A stretch of 64,000 bases of DNA from Hortaea werneckii (taxonomy: Eukaryota; Ascomycota; Dothideomycetes; Mycosphaerellales; Teratosphaeriaceae). A program made the translations under genes and the position numbers. Position 1 is the first letter of the stretch, and each line of letters starts with the position of its first letter. Under the pieces are notes generated by a model. That model worked only from the letters and a program-made list of their open reading frames with translations, did no database searches and was not told the origin of the DNA. Of the stretch, positions 22,593-33,040 are shown in pieces. The stretch spans positions 558,001-622,000 of the forward strand of contig JBAOKB010000077.1 in assembly GCA_037044905.1 (NCBI GenBank), given 5' to 3'.

Positions 22593-22919
22593 GTTGACAG
22601 TCGGTCAGGTACCGCTCGAGACCAGAGGGTGTTGGTGGGGTTGGTTGCACACGCGGTGTGTCTCGAGTCTGAACCGAGGTGATATCGAATCAGAAGCCAG
22701 CGCGACCAACGCGACCTGCGAAGCAAAAGCTCCAGCGCCAAGCAAATCGCCTACCCCAGATCCGGTGTTCAGCCGGCGACCAATGCAGAAAACGCCGATG
22801 TCGCCGGGGCGGGCATTTCACGTTCGCCAGAAAGGCTGGCTGACGGGAACTTACAGCAGAAGCTCTGTTGAGTCAATTCCGGGTTTCTTTATACTCCACT
22901 ACACAGCTTCACCACAAGA
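22593..22919. promoter_or_regulatory. Compact divergent promoter KH-domain gene / ILV6
   Basis: Only 327 bases separate the two ATG codons (22592 minus, 22920 plus), so both promoters and 5' UTRs must share or overlap here. No specific operator was identified. A TTTATACTCCACT stretch precedes ILV6 by about 20-30 bases. Confidence 0.6.
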
Positions 22920-23972
22920 ATGGCGTCGAAACGAGCTGCCCGCGCCTTCCAGGCCGCTCTTCAGCAGACCACACCCAAATCGAGACAGCATGTTGCTCCC
23001 TTCCAGCAATGCCGAGCCTCATCCTCCTCCACCTCAGCCATAGCATACAAGGCCCTCCACCGCCGCATCTCGCCCCTACCGCCTGCCCCGACCACCAGCA
23101 ATGTCTCGCCCGCGGCTGCCGTCTCGAGCATCCTCTACGAAACTCCGCTCCCATCCCAAACCCCGCCCAAGCGCCATATCCTCAACTGTCTGGTCCAGAA
23201 CGAGCCTGGTGTCCTGTCCCGCGTGTCTGGGATTCTCGCCGCACGAGGATTCAACATCGACTCCTTGGTCGTCTGTAGCACCGAAGTCCAAGACCTCAGT
23301 CGAATGACCATTGTGCTCCAGGGTCAGGATGGCGTGGTAGAGCAAGCGCGACGGCAGCTGGAAGACCTGGTGCCGGTCTGGGCCGTGCTGGACTACACCA
23401 ACGCACCGCTGGTGCAGCGCGAGCTCCTCCTCGCCAAGGTCAGCATTCTGGGTCCGGAATACTTCGAGGAGCTGCTCGCACACCACCGCGAAATGACGGA
23501 CGTTGAGTCGGCGCAGCCCCCTGAGGACCTGAACCCAGAGCAGCTCGCTGAGTTCCGGGAGGAGCAGTACGCGCAGCTGCAACGCGATTTCCACCCGAGC
23601 AATCTCGCGCCGTCGGAGGCTCTGAGGATGAAGCATAAGCATTTGGAGACGATCACATTTTTGACGCACCAGTTCAAGGGCAAGGTCCTGGATGTTAGCA
23701 CAAACAACTGTATTGTGGAGCTTAGCGCGAAGCCGACGAGGATAGACAGCTTCATGAAGCTGATCGCTCCGTTTGGTATTCTGGAAAGCGCGAGAACAGG
23801 TAAGATGAAACCCATGTTTGAAGGGCTTTTATTGCATGCATTGTGAGGAGAGGCTGCTAACATTACTTTGCTAGGTCTCATGGCTCTGCCACGTTCACCG
23901 CTTCAATCTGACGCTATTGAGGAAAAGGAAGCAGAGGATGTCGTGGACACCGCATCCCTCCCGCCTAGTTAA
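22920..23972 (+). CDS. ILV6: Acetolactate synthase small (regulatory) subunit, mitochondrial
   Basis: Exons 22920-23799 and 23875-23972 flank a 75-nt intron (GTAAGA...GCTAAC...CTAG) and give 325 aa. The N-terminus MASKRAARAFQAALQQTTPK is a basic, Ser/Ala-rich mitochondrial presequence. An ACT domain follows (HILNCLVQNEPGVLSRVSGI, ARGFNIDSLVV). The C-terminal AHAS-S domain has QRELLLAKVSILGPEYF, HLETITFLTHQFKGKVLDVS and FMKLIAPFGILESARTG. Ilv6 stimulates Ilv2 and confers valine feedback inhibition in branched-chain amino acid synthesis in mitochondria. It ends LMALPRSP plus an acidic tail. No frameshift is present. It is divergent from the KH-domain gene. Confidence 0.96.
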
Positions 23973-24238
23973 AGTACTTCTTTTTGAATCATCTGCGGTT
24001 GTCATTTGTCGCTATGTACTATGCTTTGCCTCATGGCAACGGGCAGGCGTGAGCGTTCGGCGTCGGACGGCTTGTTTGAATAGCGTGTATTACATGGAAT
24101 TGTGTGAGAGCATCACGCTCCATCTTTTGAATCTGATAATAAGCTGAACATTTTCCCCCTTGCCACCGACCAGCCGCCAAAATTGATGTCAAAAGCTGTT
24201 CGATGCTGGCGGGAGGAGAAGGCATGTATCGTCATGTC

Positions 24239-25353
24239 TCAGTCATCGCCGCAAAGATCGACCACCTCCGTACCAGCGTCGTCCACATCTAAACGACGCT
24301 TCTTCTCTGGCTGATCAACGATTTCAACGTCATCACCATCGTCGTCGTCATCTTCAAACTCGATACGCTCGCGCTTGATTTCGCGCTTGATGGGAATCTC
24401 GCTGCTGTCACGCTGACGTTGCTGACGGCGAAGAAGCTCCCGCATCTCTTCCGGATTGAGGTCTTCAATGTTGCGGTCCTCAAGGGGAATCGGGGAAGGG
24501 CTTCTTGGGAGGATGCCCATTGACTGAAGTGCAGCTGTTGCAACTGTTAGTGGATAGTGTTCTCCAAGAAATGGTTTTCACGCTACCTAGATACTGACCA
24601 TGCGAGCGGTACCGGAATTCGAAGGTTGCAATGGGTGCGCCAATGCATTCAATGTCAAATGTGGGTGGCTTCGATCGCCCGGATTCAGGGCCGTAACTAC
24701 AGGGACGTCGCATTAGATATGAATTTGATGTACAAATTTCGTGATGACTTACGCCGTCTGGTGAGTGATCGCTTGTCCCTTCAGATTCTTCTCTGGCACT
24801 TTGCCATCGGCCAAGCTCGCGCCGACGAAATGGGAACGGGGGATTCTGCGTCTGGGAGGCACCTCTTTTCCGATGTACCATTCGACGACGATCGTGCCTA
24901 GACTTTTGAGCTTGTTGAAGAGATCTCTGTTCACTTCTGCTTCGCCTATTGCACTGTCAGCAATTGTAAAGTCAGGAGCTGAGCACACTCACTGGTAGTC
25001 AGATCAGAGAACATCATTGCTCTGTAGACAAGGTCTCCATCCACGCGACGTTGTACGTGATGTCCCACGAATTTTCGTAATCCAGAGACCAAAGTGTTCG
25101 GCTTGAGAAGCATTTGGCTTGTGCCGTCCCCGTCGCAATGAACATCGACTACCATGGCCCGGTCCACAAATGCAAAGACATTGTTGTCGCATCGAAAAGA
25201 TACCGCAAATTTGGCGCCGGATACCGCTTCAACGTACTTTGTAACAGTATTGCTCGAGGTATCCTGCAAGTCGTCGCCGTCGTACTCCGGAAGATCTTGA
25301 CCACCGACGTGAATACTGACCGTCAAGCCTGGAACGTTTGGGTGGATGGCCAT
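24239..25353 (-). CDS. DUF7918 domain protein
   Basis: Four exons, 25353-24993, 24945-24753, 24696-24599 and 24534-24239, give 315 aa. Introns are 47, 56 and 64 nt, all GT-AG, with CTAAC before the last acceptor. The start MAIHPNVPGLTVSIHVGGQD leads into a beta-rich domain (TVTKYVEAVSGAKFAVSFRC) and VVEWYIGKEVPPRR. The helical tail carries LQSMGILPRSPSPIPLEDR, EDLNPEEMRELLRRQ, a basic/acidic segment and VEIVDQPEKKRRLDVDD. This layout matches the DUF7918 family of ascomycetes. The function is unknown; the charged tail and KKRR motif suggest nuclear location. All phases close without a frameshift. Confidence 0.85.
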
Positions 25354-25704
25354 TGCTGGTGCTCTGTCTTCTGGAGGGGATGAACGTTAGTTGGACGACG
25401 ATGGAGGAACGTTAGTGTGGTGTAGCGCGAGAGCGAGAGGTTGGCCAAACAACTTGGATGGTCAACAGTTGAGTGTTCAAGGGAGGAAGGTTGAAGGACA
25501 CGGTTTGCTTTGGCAGCTCAAAAGAAGAAGGCGCGACCCATGAACGCACAGGCCCCAACCACCTAGCTGTCTCAAGCTCACGTCTGCACCTACCCGTTTC
25601 GAACAAAGAATTTTAGTCCCATTTCCCATTTCGCGACGCTTCAACAGTAACTTGCCTAGCTTCACTTTAATATCCTGAAAAGCAGTCCGAGGAATGGAAG
25701 TTTC
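25354..25704. other. Intergenic region DUF7918 / ARG3
   Basis: It contains the promoter of the DUF7918 gene and the 3' flank of the ornithine carbamoyltransferase gene. No other feature was recognised. Confidence 0.5.
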
Positions 25705-26853
25705 TTAATTGGATGGGCATCCTACAACGTCTGATATGTCAATTACAGCTTCTACACAATCTTTCCCCTTATTCACAACAAACCCCTCCAACGCTACCAC
25801 TGCACTCCAGAGCCTGTTCTCTGCTTCCTGGAATACCAAGCTCGCAGGCGAATAGAATACCTCATCGCTAACTTCCTCCGGCTTCCTTGGCAAGCAGTGC
25901 ATGAACTTCCATCCTTCCTTCGCGCCACCCCTCTTCGCCAATTCTGCCGTGATCTGGAATCCCTCGAAGTCCTTCAACCGCTGCTGCTTCTCAGACTCCT
26001 GGCCCATGGATATCCAGGTGTCCGTCACGATGATGTCGGCGTTCTTGACCGCCTCTTCGGGAACGTTGGTCTCCTGGATTTGGAAGCTGGCATTCGAGGA
26101 CGGTGCGGTTGAGTGGATTGTTTGCAGCATGTCTTTCGGAATTTCGTAGCCCTTAGGTGTTGCAACGGAGAGCTCACAGCCAAGCTTGCCTGCTCCGATA
26201 GCCAGGTCGAAGAGGACATTGTTGGCATCACCTACCCAAGCTATCTTCAGACCTTCCAGTCCGAGGGTCTGCTTGCTGTCGGTCTGGGCGGTTTGGAAGG
26301 CTTCGTGGATGGTGAGGTAGTCGGCTATAGTCTGCAGAGGATGATACGAATCCGAAAGTGCGTTGATGACAGGTTTTGAGCTGTGCTTTGCAAGGTCTGC
26401 GACGTCTGAATGGGCGTTGACTCGTGCTACGAGCGCCGAAACCATACTACTGATGACAACGGAGGTATCGTAGAGAGATTCATTGACGCCTAGTTGTATA
26501 TCTCCGCTACCCAAGAACATGGTGTGGCCTCCCAGCATGGTAATCGCTCCTTCCGTGCTCACTCGTGTTCGGGTACTTCGCTTGGTGAACATAACAGCGA
26601 GGGTCTGGCCGAGCAGACTGCTCTGTAGGTGTTTCGGTAGGGAGGTGACCCCTCCAGACTTGACGGCGGCCTTGTGAGAAGCTGCATTCCGGACCAGCTG
26701 GGTGAGCTCTTGCGGGGTCAGATCAGCAATGGAAAGAAGATGTCGTGGTGCGAAGGGAGAGGTCTGCGGTGTCGCGGCGGACGTGTATTGACGAGTGGGT
26801 CGAACAGCTTTGAGGCATTGAGCCGACGGACGAAGAAGACGTGCAGCAGCCAT
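25705..26853 (-). CDS. ARG3: Ornithine carbamoyltransferase, mitochondrial
   Basis: A single exon of 382 aa. The ATG at 26853 (MAAARLLRPSAQCLKAVRPT) starts a mitochondrial presequence. The open frame continues upstream without family similarity and is not used. The carbamoyl-phosphate motif FTKRSTRTR, HPLQTIADYLTIHEAF, the ornithine-loop region VTDTWISMGQE and the catalytic HCLPRKPEEVSDEVF are all intact. The enzyme makes citrulline from ornithine and carbamoyl phosphate in arginine biosynthesis and is a mitochondrial trimer in ascomycetes other than Saccharomyces. It diverges from the Tag1-like gene across 457 bases. Confidence 0.97.
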   Translation of the reverse strand: MAAARLLRPSAQCLKAVRPTRQYTSAATPQTSPFAPRHLLSIADLTPQELTQLVRNAASHKAAVKSGGVTSLPKHLQSSLLGQTLAVMFTKRSTRTRVSTEGAITMLGGHTMFLGSGDIQLGVNESLYDTSVVISSMVSALVARVNAHSDVADLAKHSSKPVINALSDSYHPLQTIADYLTIHEAFQTAQTDSKQTLGLEGLKIAWVGDANNVLFDLAIGAGKLGCELSVATPKGYEIPKDMLQTIHSTAPSSNASFQIQETNVPEEAVKNADIIVTDTWISMGQESEKQQRLKDFEGFQITAELAKRGGAKEGWKFMHCLPRKPEEVSDEVFYSPASLVFQEAENRLWSAVVALEGFVVNKGKDCVEAVIDISDVVGCPSN

Positions 26854-27310
26854 CCTGAATGGTAGATGTGTAGGAACGGAGGGTTCTATTCCCTTGAGAG
26901 CTGTTGGGGAGGTGCGATGCCTTTTCTCTGCCTCTAGCAATCGAATCACAAATTCCCAATGGCTCATACAGTAAATTTGCTGAGTCACGGCCTGATAACG
27001 GGGACGGGCTAAAGCTGAAGCTGCGGCCGCTGGAGCTGGGGAAGCTCGCGGGTAAGCCATGCCGCATCCGGAAAGAGCCGTGTGGCGGGGACTCTCGGCT
27101 CCATGGATGATCTGCAATTGGGGTGAGTCGCGATGATGGCATTCAATCAGTCCGTGGACTCGTCCAGGCACTGCCCTCTTTCGCCATCCTGACAACATCA
27201 CCGACCCCCACTCTTCCGATATACCGATCACGAAACTCGGTCACAGGTACACTGGCATTCTCGAACAAATGTAGAGATACCCATCCGGGCGAGCAATCAC
27301 CGCCGAAACC
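26854..27310. promoter_or_regulatory. Divergent promoter region ARG3 / Tag1-like
   Basis: 457 bases lie between the divergent starts. TGAGTCA occurs near 26980 and TGAGTCG near 27123. The first is the consensus core for Gcn4/CpcA, the general amino acid control activator, and suits an arginine gene. Regulation by CpcA is inferred, not shown. Confidence 0.55.
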
Positions 27311-29961
27311 ATGACATCTATCAACCAAGCGTTCGCTCCAGAGGAGCACCAGGACTTCAGGAGAGGCAGAGAGCGAGGCGATGAAGAGGACATCGAGAAC
27401 GAAGCATCAGAGCAGACACCTCTCCTGCCCGCTGATGCTCAAGCGCAAGAAGACCGCAGTCAGCCGCAGCGAGAGACATCCGCGCGGAGATCGCTATTGA
27501 GCTCACTGCATACCACGTCTAGTGGCAAAGGCTCAAAGCGAAGGTGGCCCAGCCTGATCGCTTTGGGCGTTTTGTGCGTGGTTGCTGTCTTGATCATCAT
27601 CTTTGCCTTCCTGGCACCCAGCACCGTCCAGCAATATGCACAGCAAGCGGTCGTCTTCGACCCAACGAGCCTCTCCATAGATAGTTTGACCACTTCTGGC
27701 GTCCGAGCGAGGATACAAGGCGACTTCATGATGGATGCGAGCAGAGTCCAGAAGAAGAACGTAAGGAACCTAGGCAAGTTCTTCACGGGCATTGCAAGGC
27801 AAGCGGAGAGTGGGGAGAGTAAGGTGGAGGTGAGCCTACCGGAATACGGCAATGTGTTGCTCGGAACCGCTCATGTGCCTGGGGTCAAAGTGGACCTCCG
27901 AGACGGATACAAGACACATGTGGACATTCCTGAGCGACCTGGAGCCAGGGGACTTGGGCGGCATTAGAAGAATCGCCAACGACTGGGTTGATGGTCGCTT
28001 GGGCCAGCTGAGAGTACTTGGCAAGGCAAATGTGCCATTAAAGAGTGGTATCGTGAGTCTAGGCAAGCAAGCAATACGCCAGGAAATGTTATTTGCGAAT
28101 AAGGATATCCAAGCATACCCGCATACGACATCAAGAAGCTCAATTTCCGAGAGATTGAACTCCCTCAGGGCGGAAAGGGTATGGCTGCTGATGCTTCCAT
28201 CATGGTCGAGAATCCGTACCCCGTGGACTTCACTGTGCCACCTCTCGCTTTCAATGCTCTAGTCGACAATTGCCACAAAGAAGAACCCTACATCAAGGTC
28301 GCTGATGTCGAGACGCACGAACTCCATGTGAGACCAAAGAAGAAGCTCGAAGTAAACGTAACGGGTGTGGTGCGCCAGTTGCCGGATATCCTACTTCAAG
28401 ACTGTCCGGACTCCGACAAGTCTCCACTTGACCTCATTCTTGGGAAATACCTCCATGGAAAAGACACAACAGTTTACGTCCAAGGATCAAAGGCACCACA
28501 GTTCGAGACTCCTGATTGGGTTACAGAGCTTCTATCTTCCTTAACAGTGCCGGTGCCCCTGCCTGGTCGTACGTTTGGCCACCTCATCAAGGACTTTAAC
28601 CTTGCAGATACCCATTTCGCGCTTCCGGATCCGTTTGCAGACGATAAAGACCCACGATCCAATCCCAGGATCAGCTCTAAGGTCCAAGCAACGGTGGCCT
28701 TGCCGGAAGAGATGAACTTCAACATCTCCATCTCTCACGTGCGAGCTGACGCAGATGTGTTCTACAAGGGCAAGAAGCTCGGCGAGCTCGACTTGCATAA
28801 ATGGCAGCAAGCAAACTCTACGCGAAAAGAGTCGTCCAAGCATGAGGGACCTACTTTGGCGGTGGAAAGCAAGATCGAGGATGCGCCGCTCAAGATCACC
28901 GATAACGACGTCTTTACTGATGTTATACAAGCGCTCGTATTCGGTGGCAAGAGCGTCCTGATGCATATCAAAGCAGACGTAGACGTCGAGTTGGAGACGG
29001 CGCTGGGCGAGATGGTGGTACGCAAGATACCTGCGGAGGGAGAGGTGCCCGTGAAGCGTAGGTCATGACCACGTAAGCTCCGTTCTTGGATAGTGAGGTA
29101 TGTAGGCTGAAAAAATGACTAGCCATTTCTTCCTCGCCTTCTACCGGCAAGCCTCCAGGCCACGGCAACGATAAACACGGTAAGGATCTGCTGGGCGGTT
29201 TCAGACCCAAGGTCTTTGACCTGAATATCCTTGACACGACTTCCAGTGGTTTTACCCTGAGCGCTTTGATCAATATGACGAATCCGACGAATTATTCCGC
29301 CACCATTCCGTACGTGGACATCCACATTTCGAACAATGGATCTTTGCTGGGACACGCTACAATTAAAGATCTCGAGTTGAAGCCCGGGAACAACACGCGC
29401 CTACCGATTCAAGCTGTCTGGGATCCACTCACCTTGGGAGGCGACAAAGCGAGGGGAATCGGCCGCGAGCTACTCAGCCAGTACGTCTCCGGGTACAACA
29501 CAACACTTACCCTGCAAACACACAGAGGCAGTATACCCGGCCAGCCCTCCTTGGGCGAAGCTCTAGCCCGTTTCCCCATCGAGCTTCCGACCCCTCGTCT
29601 CGGCAGCCCAAGAGACGACGACGACGACGACCCGGACGAACCGCCTCCTAATGAGCCAGACAAAGGCGGAAAGGACGAATCGCCCCATTTCATCGAAGAC
29701 GCGACTATGCACCTCTTCACCTCCACCGCGGACTTTATGCTGCTTTCCCCTCTGCGCAAGACGACCCTTTTCGTGACCGATGTAGACGCCACAGCGTACT
29801 ACAAGGGCGACGAAGTGGCTCAGATCCAGTATAGCCTGCCTTTTGAAGTCCCGCCAGTGGGCGCGGATGGCAAGGGTGTCAAGACCCCACGTCTGCCGGT
29901 GGACTGGAGTATTGGGAGCGTAGGGTATGATGCGGTGAAGAATGCGTTAGGTGGGAGTTGA
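27311..29961 (+). CDS. Tag1-like vacuolar membrane protein (DUF3712), two frameshifts
   Basis: Exons 27311-29057 and 29123-29961 flank a 65-nt intron (GTAGGT...CTAG) joined in phase 1. The cytoplasmic N-terminus is acidic and charged (SEQTPLLPAD). A single membrane helix, SLIALGVLCVVAVLIIIFAF, follows at about residues 79-98, and a long beta-rich lumenal part with repeated LEA14/DUF3712-type domains. The layout matches yeast Tag1, which signals from the vacuole membrane to end starvation-induced autophagy. A poly-Asp tract lies at 29616-29635. Frame changes near 27926 (GYKTHVD to FLSDLEPGDLGG, one extra base) and near 28112 (KDIQA to IPAYDIKKLNF, one missing base) compensate. Corrected length is 861 aa. 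Confidence 0.75.
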
Positions 29962-30441
29962 GGATGAGTGCGTTTGCCTGGGTGGGCGTGCGAGTCGGTC
30001 GGTTTGAGGAGAGGATTTGGTTTCGGGGAAGGGGTATTGGGGCTAGCATTCGGTTGTGAATGTAACATGTACGTGGTGTTAAGGTGTTATTAGGTTGGGT
30101 GTGGGATGGGGAAGCGGGACGTAATATACGATTTTAAGAGCATTGCAAATGAGATTAACTTTGTCTAAGCGAAGTGGCTTCGTCAAAGTGGGTTATTATC
30201 ATTTTCCATTAGCTGTGAAGCCGTTAACGAGCCGTGTTGGCTGTCCGCAAGCCCTCTACATAAAGTTGCACTCGCTGCCTCCATAACGATTCGCCACAAC
30301 CGTGCTATTCACGCCTCGACACGGCTGGTGAATTCGAATCTCCAAGAACGCCGAGCACCTTCATTAGAGGCCAAGTCACTCTCTGGCATCAATCAGTTCG
30401 CCACAAAGCCGACATCCTCAGCCCAGCCCCATGATCGATCC
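29962..30441. other. Convergent 3' intergenic region
   Basis: This lies between the Tag1-like (+) and SPX (-) genes. Nothing recognisable was found; a GAATTCGAATCTCC segment at 30331-30344 resembles a tRNA T-loop, but no A-box or stem is present. Confidence 0.5.
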
Positions 30442-33040
30442 CTAGCCGAGCATCCATGCTAGGAGGCCCCCACTCGCCACAGCATCCACGATCAAGACTA
30501 CCACGCCAATAGCCCAGACGGGATAGCTGACGTCCTGCGTTCTCAACAGCGACGCAAACCCGAGAACAGAGAAAAACAGAGAGCTGGCAATCGCAAACAG
30601 CACGCCGAAATCAACTTCATACACGTCCTTCTTCTTGCCCGGTCATGGCGAGTATGTAGGCCATCACCAGTATCACGATCGAAGCTGCAAAAGCGATTGG
30701 CATGAGCTGCGGAATCAGCGCATCGTCGTGCTTGGTACTGGCGCTTACGAAAGGCGAACGATCGGTATCCGGACCGCGCAGCGTAGGCCCATCGGAGACA
30801 GTGCGTTTCATCCGTGAAGCACCAAGCGTGCCATAGGAGCGAGGTTTGCGCCGTGGTATTCCAGCTGCCGATTCGTCATCTGAGGATTCGTCTTGTGTTG
30901 GGGACCCAGGGTCAGAAGAGAGCAGTCTCTCCTCTTCATCATTTCTTCGTTTTTGACGATTTAGCAATGCGCCGATCCTATCAAAGATTCGCTCCAGACT
31001 GGACTTCTCGTTCGGGTCGATGTACAGTACATACGGATCGCCTGGCTCAGAGCCGTCTTCGGGGTGATCGTATTCACTCCAGTAGCGCTGTTCCGAGCCG
31101 AACTGCTCTCCACGCTGGGAGGAGTGCTCAGGGTAGCCCCGCCTCCGCCGCTTATTGCGGAATGAGCGAGCAGGTGGTGCATCCAGTAGTCCATCAAACG
31201 CCCCACCGGAGTCTGAACGGCCTGTCTCGACTGCGGTGGCGCTGTCCGTGGCGCCGGTAGCAGAACCCACAGAATTTGGCGTGGTAGTACTGCTTTTGCG
31301 GTGGAGAGGCCCAGAAGGCAGCTTGCGAATGTCGCGGCTCAGTAGAGGAGCCCAGAAAGGTTCGGGGACCGAAGTCTTCCTGGTTTGCCAGATAGCGTGG
31401 TACTCCATGGAAAAGCCTGGTACCCGTTCGACAAGATGAGTTTGCTCAAGCGCATGCAAAAGACCGTTTGAAGCACCCTCTTGTCGAACGAGCAGTAGGG
31501 CAAAGGGGAAAACGTGCTTTTCGCCATTTGAATGGTGTTCATTTTGGATCGTGATGTTTGTGTCGAGTGTTGCCAACGTGATGCTGTTCTGCTTGCTTTT
31601 GTCATCGATGAAGCGGGATCGCGAGCTGGCAAATGAATACAAAGGGTCGACCTTTTGTTCTCGTTTGTAAGCTTGCCTCAGTGAATTTAGCAGCTTCTCT
31701 GATTCTCCCGGAAAAGCAGCTTTTTGGCTCGGGAAAACGACTTCGCGGTCGAAAAAGCTCCGTACGTGCTTGCGCTTCAGTTTGGTGGACTGTTCGCCAC
31801 CATCAGTGACTCTGTGAGTCAGAGATGCCTCGTTATCTGGTGTCCATCTCGCACACCATGCAGCCTTTTGTGGAGTTGAGCCCGGGTGGTGCTCTCGATC
31901 ATGAACTGTGAGCGAGTTCTGTTCCTGAGCAAGGCGCCCTGCATCGTCCGCTTCGATGGCAAAGTAGTCGGCGTCCTCTCCACTTGTAGCGTCGTAACTA
32001 CCACTACGTTTTGACGGTGATATCGGTGAGTTCAAGGAGTTCGACCGACTTCTGGACATGCAAAATCGCGAATGCTGGAGTAGCAAAAGCTGAAGCTCCA
32101 CAATGTTTTCGCAATGCACAAAGTAGCTGGCGAAGGTGCTATTTTCGCCTAGTGGGACAGAGGCAATAGCAGTATCGAAATCGACCTTGGATCCAGTCTG
32201 GGCTGCTTCTAGTAAGCGGGAAACAGTTGTTGAGCTCTTTGGCGCTTGCAAGTTGGGTTTCCGCGGATCCGGAACTTGCTGCCGTATTCTCTCTTCCCAC
32301 ATAGACCGAATCTGTAACAAGGTGACCGAATACTCATCAAGTAGTGGGCCGAGATCTAACTTGGTGAAGCTTTTGGGATCATCTAGAACCTCCTGGCGAA
32401 AGCGCTCTTCGAGGTTGTTAGAGCCAGTCCATTTCTTGTACTTCTTCAGCAGCTTTCGGAAGGCAGTACGCTGAGTGCTAGTAAACCGCGCGAGACTCTT
32501 AATCTCTTCACCGGCTTTCAACACATCATTCTCTAACCTTCCATAACGCTCTAGCCGTCCTAATGGTATGCGGCGATCTGCAGCTGACGATCCTCGCGCT
32601 GAGAGCTGGCTCAATAGTCTCTTTGAATGGTCTAGAAGCGCAATTAGCAGTCAACCCTCACAAGACGTTGAGTCGGGTCCATCGACTGACCAATTCTTCG
32701 GCGTATTTCTCCCGCCTTGCTCCGTACGAAGAGATCGATCCGATGATGCTGTTCTGCGAAGATTGCGAACAAGGAGTTTTCAAACTCAAGCCGCTTGTCG
32801 TCATCACGGCCTGGTATAGACACGGTTTTACCCCTGCCACAGGTGGTGCCTTCCTTTATAAAATGCTTGATATCATCGTAATCTATATTATCTGCGACAG
32901 AGGTGTCAGTATGGTATGCGCCGGCACATCCGCCAATGAAGCCACCTGAGGCCAATGCGAGTGGTATAAAGTGATGGTGCTGACGTACGATGAGACCATG
33001 CAGGTATAGACCTCTGTCTCAATGTTTCGCCGTACTTCAT
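30442..33040 (-). CDS. SPX-domain vacuolar transporter chaperone-like protein (Vtc5 type), one frameshift
   Basis: Exons are 33040-32989, 32891-32691 and 32631-30442; introns are 97 and 59 nt. The start MKYGETLRQRSIPAWSHHN reads into NIDYDDIKHFIKEGTT, ERYGRL and the lysine-rich TAFRKLLKKYKKWTGSNN. Together these form a complete tripartite SPX domain that senses inositol pyrophosphates. A long polar linker with no VTC catalytic core follows, then three membrane segments (LMPIAFAASIVILVMAYILA, VDFGVLFAIASSLFFSVLGF, WAIGVVVLIVDAVASGGLLA). SPX plus C-terminal membrane helices without the polymerase domain is the layout of yeast Vtc5, a VTC polyphosphate-polymerase subunit. Near 30642 one extra G separates ILAMTG from KKKDVYEVDFG; corrected length is 813 aa. 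Confidence 0.82.

Noticed and set aside
22240..23043. 267-codon plus-strand open frame
   Set aside because: It overlaps KH-gene exon 1 antisense, the divergent promoter and the start of ILV6; no domain.
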